Assembly (NCBI GenBank): GCA_963731205.1
Contig: CAVSUJ010000002.1
Location: 1,488,001 to 1,552,000, forward strand
From: DATAZK01 sp963731205
Lineage (GTDB): Bacteria; Actinomycetota; Actinomycetes; Frankiales; Frankiaceae
Direction: 5' to 3'
Length of the DNA: 64,000 bases
Shown piece by piece: positions 8,906 through 16,178 of this stretch. The notes under the pieces were generated by a model. That model worked only from the letters and a program-made list of their open reading frames with translations, was not told the DNA's origin and searched no databases. Both the position numbers and the translations under genes were made by a program. The stretch's first letter is position 1. Each line of letters begins with the position of its first letter.

Positions 8906-9222
8906 CCGCACAACCGCACGTGGTGGAGGGCGTCGACGTCGATGCCCTGGCGGCTGCCATCGGTGCCTGCCCGTCCGTTGCGCGACTGGGCAGCGGGCGG
9001 GCCGGCGCGGCCGCGACCTATCTACCCGGACGGCGGGTGAGCGGACTGCGACTCGCCGCTGATCACCTCGAGGTCGAGGTCGTCGCTCGTTGGCAGCACC
9101 CCATGGCCACCGTCGCGGGTGACGTTCGCCGGGCTGTCGCTGCGCTCGCCCCAGGCCGCCGGGTCGACGTCACCATCACCGACATCGAACTGCCCAGCGA
9201 GGCGGAAGAGAGCAAGCCATGA
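8902..9222 (+). CDS. small Asp23-related protein
   Basis: 106 residues from a GTG overlapping the upstream stop. The centre reads LAADHLEVEVVARWQHPMATVAGDVRRAVAAL and DVTITDIELP, the strand-helix-strand pattern of the Asp23 C-terminal half, so I read it as a reduced Asp23 relative. An N-terminal SVARLGSGRAGAAATYLPGR stretch is also typical of these operons. The exact role is unknown. It overlaps the next gene by four bases. Confidence 0.8.
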   Translation: MTAQPHVVEGVDVDALAAAIGACPSVARLGSGRAGAAATYLPGRRVSGLRLAADHLEVEVVARWQHPMATVAGDVRRAVAALAPGRRVDVTITDIELPSEAEESKP

Positions 9223-9398
9223 ACCGCATTTTCATCGGGGTCATCGTCGGCCTCGCGCTCGGATTTGCCGTTGCCTTCGGCAGCTTCGGGGACATGCTCA
9301 TCGTCGCCCTTTTCGGCGCCCTGGGCTTCGGGGTGGCCAAGATCAGCCAGGGTGATGTGGACGTCGTCTCCTACCTGTCCGGACGGCGAAACCAGTGA
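9219..9398 (+). CDS. 59-residue membrane protein, DUF2273-like
   Basis: The ATG overlaps the upstream TGA (atga). The product has two hydrophobic segments (IFIGVIVGLALGFAVAF and MLIVALFGALGFGVAKI) and a short polar tail (DVDVVSYLSGRRNQ). Small two-helix proteins of the DUF2273 type accompany Asp23 and AmaP in Gram-positive operons and probably help hold Asp23 at the membrane. Its stop overlaps the next GTG. The assignment to DUF2273 rests on size, topology and context. Confidence 0.8.
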   Translation: MNRIFIGVIVGLALGFAVAFGSFGDMLIVALFGALGFGVAKISQGDVDVVSYLSGRRNQ

Positions 9399-9811
9399 CC
9401 AGTGCTGTGCAATCACGTGACGTCGAGCTCGGCCAGAATCCCGACGGGCGCATCGAGGTCGCCGCGCGGGTGGTCGAGAAGATCGCCGCCCGCGCCGCCA
9501 TCGAGGTCGATGACGCCGGTGGTGCTGGTGCGCGAATGCTGGGCCGCAGCGTGCCTGGCGCCGGCCGGCTGGGCATTCGCGGCGCCGGCCTCGATGAACT
9601 GCCGACGGTCAGCGCAGAAGTCGACGGCCGGCTCGCGTTCATCGATCTGGAGCTGGCAGTGCGATGGCCCGCGCCGGTGCTGAAAGTGGCTGAGGCGGTC
9701 CGCCAGCGCGTCATCGACCGCATCGAAGATCTCGTCGGTCTTCAGGTGCGCGAAGTCAACATCGAGATCGCCACGCTCGTCGGCCGTCGCGCCGCCCCCC
9801 GAGTTTCCTAG
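9395..9811 (+). CDS. second Asp23/Gls24 family protein
   Basis: 138 residues from a GTG overlapping the preceding stop. The Asp23 core is clear: GRIEVAARVVEKIAARAAIEV, then AEVDGRLAFIDLELAVRWPAP, VAEAVRQRVIDRIEDLVGLQV and EVNIEIATLV. It differs from the 8408 paralogue in lacking the long polar lead. Two or three Asp23 paralogues per operon are usual in actinobacteria and may form mixed assemblies. Confidence 0.9.
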   Translation: MTSAVQSRDVELGQNPDGRIEVAARVVEKIAARAAIEVDDAGGAGARMLGRSVPGAGRLGIRGAGLDELPTVSAEVDGRLAFIDLELAVRWPAPVLKVAEAVRQRVIDRIEDLVGLQVREVNIEIATLVGRRAAPRVS

Positions 9812-9819
9812 GAGCGTCT

Positions 9820-10368
9820 GTGCGAATCTTCAACCGGCTCCTGGCATTCGTCGTGGCGCTTGCCATCGCCGCAGCGGGGGCCATCACGATCGTCGAAGTC
9901 ATCGGCGAACGCGGCTTCTCCAGCGGCCCCGTCATCATCAACTGGCGCGGCATGTTGCGCTGGGGTCAGCACAACACCTGGCAGGCGATGAGCGTGGAAC
10001 TGGCCTGCGGCGCCACCGCCGTCATCGGTCTTCTCCTGGTGCTGATGCAGGTGAAACCCCGCCGTCCCAGCAGAATCCCTTTGCAGGCTGGGGAAAATAC
10101 GACGGTTGCCCTCAGCCGCGGCGGGATGGCCACCACGGTGCGAGCCGCAGCGCTCGACGTCGAAGGCGTCAGCGGGGCGAAGGTCAAGGTGCGTCACAGC
10201 CGCATTACCGTGAACGTCCGCTCGGCGGCCGCCACCAGTAGCGAGGCGCAGGCCTACACAGGACCCGTGCATGACGCTGTCAGCGAGCAGCTGGACCCAT
10301 TGGAGCCGCGCCAGCGGCAGCGGATCAAAGTTCGCGTCCAGACCCGTAGCAAAGACGAGGAGGACTGA
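9820..10368 (+). CDS. DUF6286-type membrane protein of the Asp23 operon
   Basis: 182 residues from a GTG with taggag upstream. Two membrane helices (LLAFVVALAIAAAGAITIVEV at about 6-27 and VELACGATAVIGLLLVLMQV at about 58-78) flank a short outer loop containing INWRGMLRWG. The cytoplasmic C-terminal half has an Asp23-like strand-helix pattern (GMATTVRAAALDVEGVSGA, KVRHSRITVNV, LEPRQRQRIKVRVQ). This topology matches AmaP-like anchors. The stop overlaps the next start by one base. Confidence 0.8.
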   Translation: MRIFNRLLAFVVALAIAAAGAITIVEVIGERGFSSGPVIINWRGMLRWGQHNTWQAMSVELACGATAVIGLLLVLMQVKPRRPSRIPLQAGENTTVALSRGGMATTVRAAALDVEGVSGAKVKVRHSRITVNVRSAAATSSEAQAYTGPVHDAVSEQLDPLEPRQRQRIKVRVQTRSKDEED

Positions 10369-10958
10369 TGCACGCCGACCGCGCCAACCGCATCTCCCTC
10401 ACACTGATCGGCGCCCTGGCAGTCATCCTTGGCGTGGGCGGCCTGCTGGCCGCTGCCGGGGTCTTCGGATCCGCGTTCCAGGGGCGCTTCCTAGTGGACA
10501 ACGGCTTCTCCCGTTACATCGGCCATCACGGCAAGTGGGTTTGGCCCGCAATCGCCGGCGTCGCCTTCGTCATCACGCTGCTTGCCCTGGTGTGGCTGGC
10601 CAAGCTGCTGTTCTCCACCGACCGAGCAGGCGACCTTCGCCTCACCCCACCCCGGCGCAAGGGCGACATCCGTCGCGGAACCACCAGGCTGGCTCCGTCG
10701 GCATTGGTGCACGCCGTCACCGAAGAGATCTCCGACTATCACGGCGTCACAGGGGCCAGGGGGCGCATTCTCGGGGAGGCCACTCATCCCACGATCGCCG
10801 TCGATGTTTCCGCCAGCCGCCGCGCTGACCTGCCCGAGCTCATCGAGCGCATTCAGCGTGAGGCGTTGGCTCATGCCCGTATGGCGCTCGACAAGCCTGA
10901 CATGCGCGCGATCGTCAACATGACCATCAATGACAAGCCAGTCAGCCGTACCCACTGA
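10368..10958 (+). CDS. AmaP-like Asp23 membrane anchor
   Basis: 196 residues with helices at about 9-30 (LTLIGALAVILGVGGLLAAA) and 63-85 (WPAIAGVAFVITLLALVWLAK), then a basic segment and a cytoplasmic domain (LAPSALVHAVTEEISDYHGV, TIAVDVSASRRADLPELIE, MRAIVNMTIN). In staphylococci AmaP recruits Asp23 to the membrane; the same role is inferred here. It ends the run of overlapping genes. Confidence 0.8.
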   Translation: MHADRANRISLTLIGALAVILGVGGLLAAAGVFGSAFQGRFLVDNGFSRYIGHHGKWVWPAIAGVAFVITLLALVWLAKLLFSTDRAGDLRLTPPRRKGDIRRGTTRLAPSALVHAVTEEISDYHGVTGARGRILGEATHPTIAVDVSASRRADLPELIERIQREALAHARMALDKPDMRAIVNMTINDKPVSRTH

Positions 10959-10978
10959 TCGCCGATAGCCTCTCAGTC

Positions 10979-11236
10979 ATGACGGTGGACGGTCGCGACA
11001 AGGCGGCATTCCGTCGTTGGGCCCGGGAAAACCATCCCGACGTCGGTGGTGACGCCGAGCGTTTTGCCGAAGGCGTCCGTGCCCTCAATGAGGGCCGCTG
11101 GTCGCAATTCATCAACCCTGGACCGAACGAGCCGCCACCGCTGGTGTACGTGCGGAGACGTCCTCGGGGCTTGGCCAGGATCGTCGCGCGGGCCAAGCGG
11201 CGGACCCGTCGAAACCCTCCTTCACGGGTGCGCTAG
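10979..11236 (+). CDS. small HPD-motif (J-domain-like) protein
   Basis: 85 residues, 20 bases after the AmaP-like gene. The segment FRRWARENHPDVGGDAERFAEG keeps the HPD signature and flanking helix pattern of DnaJ J-domains, but the helix before HPD is shortened and the C-terminal third is basic (RRRPRGLARIVARAKRRTRR). It may be a minimal J-like Hsp70 partner or a nucleic-acid binder that only resembles one. The position suggests co-transcription with the stress operon. Confidence 0.6.
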   Translation: MTVDGRDKAAFRRWARENHPDVGGDAERFAEGVRALNEGRWSQFINPGPNEPPPLVYVRRRPRGLARIVARAKRRTRRNPPSRVR

Positions 11237-12305
11237 ATCCTCTGCCGCAGCTGCGAAGCGACCACGGCGGCCCTGCTGCCTGCTGGTTCACCTGGGGCGT
11301 GTCGTGCATACGAAAGCGGCTGCAAACGCTGAACCTTCCGCGCTCTGCCAGGTCTGCGTCGTTTGGATGTCAAGCCCGGGGGAAATCGCAATGTACTGGC
11401 CCGGGCCCATTACACCATCTCCCAGCCCGCCGCTTGGCTTCGGCGCGGCAGCGACCCTCCCGCACCTCAAGGCTGGTGCCTTCCTCCGCCTGCATCGCGG
11501 TGCTCACCCTGATGTAGGCGTGGGCACGAAGCGGGCGCTCAGCGGGACGGTTCGTCACGGCGGTCATCCTGGCCCACCGCCAAACATCGCGGCCAGCAGC
11601 CTGGCGCAGCGAGGCAAGTCCGGCGCTACCCGCCACTCGGTCGTCACGACTACCACCGGCTTTTTCCCGGACGCGACTTGGCCTGCGGCTCCACCGTCTC
11701 GCCGCGATCGCCCGTGAGGCGCAGGCGCTGCTGGGGAAGGCGGGTCTTGTCCACCGAGTGGGGGGAAATGCAGAGACTCTGGCGCCTGTCCAGCGTCACC
11801 CCGCTGGTCAGGTGCCGTCTGGCTAAACGTGCGGTGAATCCAGGGGTTCTGACGCGATCCCGCCGAACGCCCGGCTGTTGTGCGAGGCTGCGTTCCGTGA
11901 CTAGTCCCTAGCTCACGACTTGCCACCCGTCCTTTCGCAACGTCTCATTTCGCTTCGATGGCAACGAGTTAAGCGGGACGGATGCTGGAGCCGACGCGAT
12001 CATGAGCAGCGTGGACCATCGCCACCTGCTGGCGCAGTGCGCCATGCCTGTGTCCATCACCCCGGCGTTCGCCACATGTCAGTGATGCCCAGGTGGCGCG
12101 ACGGTTAGTCTCACCGTCGGCGGTGGGTACGCGAAGCGTCAGAAGCCACGTCAGTTTGATCGCAGAACGATGCCCACTGTGATGAGCCCCGTCGCGCAAA
12201 GGCTCTAGTTCAGGAAGGGAGGCTGTCTGTCGACAGTAGCAAAGACTCGCTGACGCAGCATGACACCTTCGACTCCTGCCGAAGGCTGATCTGCAGCAGA
12301 GGGCA
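11237..12305. other. degenerate 1-kb stretch with recombinase relic
   Basis: No intact gene is recognised. It contains a serine-recombinase fragment (listed separately) and otherwise frames without motifs. The segment upstream of the GGDEF gene (12200-12305) presumably holds its promoter. Confidence 0.4.
11421..11567 (-). pseudogene. serine recombinase N-terminal fragment
   Basis: About 49 residues reading RAHAYIRVSTAMQAEEGTSL and then VREGRCRAEAKRR, closely matching the catalytic N-terminus of large serine recombinases/resolvases (Y-x-RVST-x-MQAEEGTSL). The nucleophilic Ser is the S of RVST. The rest of the catalytic domain and the DNA-binding region are absent, so it is a relic of a lost mobile element. 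Confidence 0.6.
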
Positions 12306-13685
12306 ATGAATGGGCGGCCCGTGAATAGCACAGAAAGCCTCGTAACCGAGGCCAAGTGGGACGCCGAGCGTGAGCGTGCGCGACGGGTAGCGCAGGTCAG
12401 CTCTGCTCTCGGGTTTGTCTTCGTCCCGACACTTAGCGTGCCCGCACTGTTCGTGGCGAACATGATGGCATCCGGGTTCGCGCTCTACCCCGTAACGGCA
12501 GCCTGGATGTTGCTGTTCTTTGCCCCATCGACCTACCTCGTCGTGCGTGCCAGCAGTCAGCAGCAGCGTAAGAGCGACGACGTGGTCGCGGCCTTGGCGC
12601 GCCAGTCGGCCGAAGCGGCGGACGCGGCCGGTGCCGCTGTCGGGCTGCGTGACGAGCAGGGACGGCGGCAGGACTTCGATAACCGGCTGGGTAACGCGTT
12701 GGAGATGGCCGGTGACGAGGCCGAGGTCATCGACGTGATCGAGCGGTGCTTCACCACGACAGTGCCCAATTCGCCCGTTGAACTGTTGCTGGCCGATAAC
12801 AGTCACGCCCACCTGCTGCGGATGGCATCAGCCTCGCCGACCGGTGACGCCCCGGGCTGCGGCGTCACGACACCCGATCACTGTCCCGCCGCCCGCCGAG
12901 CGCAAGTTCAACAATTCGCCAGCAGCGAGGATCTGGATGCCTGCCCGAAGCTGCGTAACCGTCCGTCGGGACCCGTAGGTGCGGTATGTGTGCCGGTGTC
13001 CATCATGGGCCGCACGGTCGGGGTGCTGCACGCCACTGGAGCTGCCAACGCCCCGTTCCCGGCAGAGACGGTTACCGAACTCGGCACGCTGGCGAACCTT
13101 GCCGGGGCACGTATCGGCCTGCTCCGTGTCATGGCCGACACGCAGCTTCAGGCATCCACGGACAGCCTGACCGGGCTGCTGAACCGGCGCGCCTTCGAGA
13201 AGGAGGTCACTGCCCAGCGCGGGAAAGAGAGGGTGCTGACGCTGGCGATGGCTGACCTGGATCATTTCAAGGCGCTCAACGACACCTACGGTCATGAGAC
13301 AGGTGACCGTTCCCTGAGGCTCTTCGCCGAGGTGTTGCGCAGCTCCTTCCGTGCCCAGGACATGATCTGCCGCCACGGCGGCGAAGAATTCCTCATCGCG
13401 CTGCCGAACTGCACCACCGAACAGGCGCGCAACTCTCTTGACGGTCTGCGCGCCCGCCTAGCTGCCGCGCTTACGGTGGCCGGGTTGCCCAACTTCACCG
13501 TCAGCATCGGGGCCGTCGACGCCGCTGAGGGGGAGGACCTCCCGGTCCTCGTCGCCCGTGCCGACGCAGCGTTGTTCACCGCCAAACGCGCAGGTCGCGA
13601 CCAGATCGTCATTCATGATGCACACAGCGTGCCGACGCCGAACTCACCGAAAGCTGAAGCCGTCCCCGAGCCGAGTAGCCGCTAG
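12306..13685 (+). CDS. membrane GAF-GGDEF diguanylate cyclase
   Basis: 459 residues. Two N-terminal membrane helices (about 33-54 and 60-80) and a linker are followed by a GAF-like sensor (about 115-280) containing VGAVCVPVSIMGRTVGVLHAT. A GGDEF domain (about 290-440) follows with TDSLTGLLNRRAF, ADLDHFKALNDTYGHETGD and H357-GGEEF. The active-site motif is intact, and an inhibitory I-site RxxD (R349-x-x-D352) sits exactly five residues before GGEEF, so product feedback is expected. It should make cyclic di-GMP from GTP. The last four bases overlap the convergent STAS gene. The start has gcagaggg upstream; a GTG at 12321 is an alternative. Confidence 0.9.
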   Translation: MNGRPVNSTESLVTEAKWDAERERARRVAQVSSALGFVFVPTLSVPALFVANMMASGFALYPVTAAWMLLFFAPSTYLVVRASSQQQRKSDDVVAALARQSAEAADAAGAAVGLRDEQGRRQDFDNRLGNALEMAGDEAEVIDVIERCFTTTVPNSPVELLLADNSHAHLLRMASASPTGDAPGCGVTTPDHCPAARRAQVQQFASSEDLDACPKLRNRPSGPVGAVCVPVSIMGRTVGVLHATGAANAPFPAETVTELGTLANLAGARIGLLRVMADTQLQASTDSLTGLLNRRAFEKEVTAQRGKERVLTLAMADLDHFKALNDTYGHETGDRSLRLFAEVLRSSFRAQDMICRHGGEEFLIALPNCTTEQARNSLDGLRARLAAALTVAGLPNFTVSIGAVDAAEGEDLPVLVARADAALFTAKRAGRDQIVIHDAHSVPTPNSPKAEAVPEPSSR

Positions 13686-14131
13686 GAGAAGTCAGACAGC
13701 GATCCCGTGTAGCCCTTGAGTAGCCGATCCCACTCAACGAAATCAGACTGGGGGCCACTGCCTAGCCCCGCCAGCGTCAGGAGGCGCTTCGCGGGCCGGC
13801 TGGTCCCCTCAATGAGCAGCGGTGGCCAGTCATGATCACGGCGGCGGCGGGCGGCTTCCACGAGCGGCCCCACCCCGGTGGTGTCAAGGAAGCTCATGTG
13901 CGCCATATCGATATGCAATGTCATGGCCGGCATCCGGTCCAGATCGTCGAGCGTGAGTGTCAGCTCGGGAGCGATAGCCATGTCAAGTTCACCGCTGAGG
14001 TACAGATAGATCGCCCGCCAGCGCAGCGTGACCATCGCCGTGAAGAAGGCGTCGGACGCACCCCCCGGCGACGGGATGAGCAACGTCATCGCAGCGCACC
14101 CACGTGGGCAATCCGCAGCGCCCATTGTCAA
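13682..14131 (-). CDS. STAS-domain anti-sigma-factor antagonist
   Basis: 149 residues. The STAS fold shows IYLYLSGELDMAIAPELTLTL, MTLHIDMAHMSFLDTTGVGPL and LLIEGTSRPAKRLLTLAGLG. The phosphoacceptor position in FLDTTGV is Thr rather than the usual Ser. Such proteins bind HATPase anti-sigma kinases and release the sigma factor when dephosphorylated by SpoIIE-type phosphatases; both partner types occur at 48-51 kb. A second in-frame ATG 14 codons in could be the true start. Confidence 0.8.
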   Translation of the reverse strand: MTMGAADCPRGCAAMTLLIPSPGGASDAFFTAMVTLRWRAIYLYLSGELDMAIAPELTLTLDDLDRMPAMTLHIDMAHMSFLDTTGVGPLVEAARRRRDHDWPPLLIEGTSRPAKRLLTLAGLGSGPQSDFVEWDRLLKGYTGSLSDFS

Positions 14132-15013
14132 TCCTGTGCCTGCACATGTACCTTATGGCCAAACCCCAGTGACCACCACGCCAAGGGCAACTTCGCGCCC
14201 GGCTCCATCCGACCTAATGGATTAATACGTTTGCCTGCAGTGAAGCAAACCCCCTGTGCTGAGAAGAATCTGAGCGCCCAGATCGGGCCGGTTTGGGCAC
14301 CAGACTGCTGAATAGTCACCGGACGCGGGACCTCGGCGGGGTCTGCCAGACGATGGCACGGAGCACAGCTGAGTGCAGGTGTGTGAGTCGCTGCGGGGTG
14401 GTAAAAACCGCGCCGTAAGACATCTCGTAGGTGCGTTACCGACTGAGCAGTCAGCCGCCAGCGGCCTGAACAGCACCATGTCCGTCGGCGTGGCCAGCGC
14501 ATTCGAATCAGCCGTCAACACCGCCGTCCTCACACGTGACGCCGACGTCGCCCCTCTACGACGCCAAACGATCCGGCCGCGACCGGGTCTGCGTCGCTGG
14601 TGACCTAGTTCCCGTTCGTTAGCCGCATCCGCTGCTGCCCACCGAGAGTGGATCGGGTCGAGCGCCGCAGACCCGCGCCGGTAGCCGCGCCATTCGCTGT
14701 CTTCATGTCTAGGCGTTGCGTTACCTCGGCAGCGACGAAGCGTTGGGCTACGCCGTCAGCACTACCGGGTGCGCCGGTCCGTATGCCCCTGCGATCTTTG
14801 TAGCGGTCCGTTAACGACCGCAGCCATGCTTGCCACGGCCAACGCCGAGGAGGAACCTCGATGACGCTGCACTGGACCGCCAGGCCGGGCTGAGCAACGC
14901 TGCGGATTCACGCCTGAGACGCCCCAGCCCAGCTGAGCCGATCCGCTTCGGCCCTCGGGGCGCACGCTCCGACGTCAGCAGGGGGTAGGAATGTCCATCA
15001 AGGGAGGCCCACA
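14132..15013. other. intergenic with a GGDEF relic
   Basis: About 880 bp with no intact gene. A GGDEF 3' fragment lies at 14472-14608. The remainder contains only motif-free frames. Confidence 0.4.
14472..14608 (+). pseudogene. GGDEF domain C-terminal relic
   Basis: The frame reading STMSVGVASAFES matches the VSIGVA strand of GGDEF domains. After a one-base shift near 14550 the text ALYDAKRSGRDRVCVAG matches the C-terminal helix (A-L-x-x-AK-x-x-GR-D-R). The catalytic motif is absent. It probably derives from a duplicated or deleted relative of the diguanylate cyclase at 12306. Confidence 0.6.
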
Positions 15014-15319
15014 TTGGTAGCGACACTCAAGGTCACTCGAAAGGCTGGAGGTATCGAGCTTCGGCGTGGCCGATTCGACATCTCGGTCGATGGCCAAAAC
15101 GTGGGCCCGCTCGAACGCCAAGAAACGGTTGAGACGCAGCTAGAGCCAGGACATCACACCCTCCGATTACGGGCAGGCCGATACTCCAGTCAAGACCACG
15201 CCTTCGACGTGGCCGACGGTGAAGTTGTGAGCTTCCTCTGTCACGGAGCCGAGGTATGGCCGAGATACGCCGCTTCAATCGTCAAACCCGACCTCGCGAT
15301 CTCGCTCAAACGCGAGTAA
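15014..15319 (+). CDS. small beta-rich protein of unknown function
   Basis: 101 residues from a TTG with a strong aagggagg ribosome site. The pattern of alternating strands (FDISVDGQNVGPLERQETVE, LEPGHHTLRLRAGRYSSQDH, DVADGEVVSFLCHG) resembles a single PEGA-like beta-sandwich, with no signal peptide or membrane helix. Similar about 100-residue proteins occur in actinobacteria without known function. It stands alone, flanked by gene-free DNA. Confidence 0.65.
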   Translation: MVATLKVTRKAGGIELRRGRFDISVDGQNVGPLERQETVETQLEPGHHTLRLRAGRYSSQDHAFDVADGEVVSFLCHGAEVWPRYAASIVKPDLAISLKRE

Positions 15320-16178
15320 GCCGACTGCTCCCCGGTCACGCGCCATCGTCACTCCAGGACACGCGAACACATCCTCGTGATGTGCGCGGGCCGAGGACCT
15401 TGGACGGCGTGGATTGCAGATCGGATGAGCTGGAACGCCCCACCAGCCGCTGCGGTCAGCTGGCACCCGTGGCCATCGAGCCCAGCATCGCGCGCACTCG
15501 TCGAGTCTGGCTTCCAGGGTCTATCTCGCTAAAGGTGTCTCCGGCGGTCTCCATTAGTAGGTCTCAGCCGGCGGGAAGCGGTCGGCGAATGTGACAGCGA
15601 CGCGTTCAGCGCCGGCTTCCACCGCATGGTCCATCGTGCCCGCCCGTGCCCGGTGGGTCCAGCGATCGGGTCACGAGGTAGAGACATTTGAGTGCGGCCT
15701 GCTCGGATGGGAAGTGCCCACGGGCCTTGATCGCCCGGCGTGATCGGGTGTTTGACCGCACCGTTGCCGATCGCGCTGCGCTCGTCTCGTCGGCGCTGCC
15801 GTCGGGCCTGGCATGAGCGGAGGGCGCGCCTGACGCTGGCGGTACCAGCCAGTCGAACCTCTAGGTGGGGCTCGTCTTCCGTCGGTTACCGCCCTGCCCG
15901 GAGGCGGCCGGTGAGAACACACGCGCCTCGCTCTCCGCGCGGATTGGTGGCGGCCCAGCGGAGATTCGACCACATCTGTCGAGTCGTGTTTCCGTTAATG
16001 CTGCCTGCTTGCCAGGCGACCCATTTGGGCGCTCAAGGCTCGCGCCCTCATCAGCCGATAGAAGTTGGGCGCGGCGCTTGGCTTAGCGGCAGTCACTTGA
16101 ATTGCGCCTTTCGGCGTATGCACCTGGGGTTGGTTGCGCTCGATGGTTATCGAGTCGTCTTAGTAGCGAAGGAGCGCA
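15320..16178. other. intergenic with an IS256 relic
   Basis: No intact gene. It holds the IS256 transposase fragment at 15554-15752. The 400 bp before the subtilase gene has only motif-free frames and a good ribosome site (aaggag) just before 16179. Confidence 0.4.
15554..15752 (-). pseudogene. IS256 (mutator) transposase C-terminal relic
   Basis: On the minus strand, one frame reads RRAIKARGHFPSEQAALK then CLYLVTRSLDP. A second reads RARWTMRWKPALNA. A third reads AVTFADRFPPAETY followed by a stop. Together they are the conserved end of an IS256-family transposase, broken by at least two frameshifts. The DDE core is missing. It belongs to a different IS256 subgroup from the intact element at 34874-36189. 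Confidence 0.75.
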
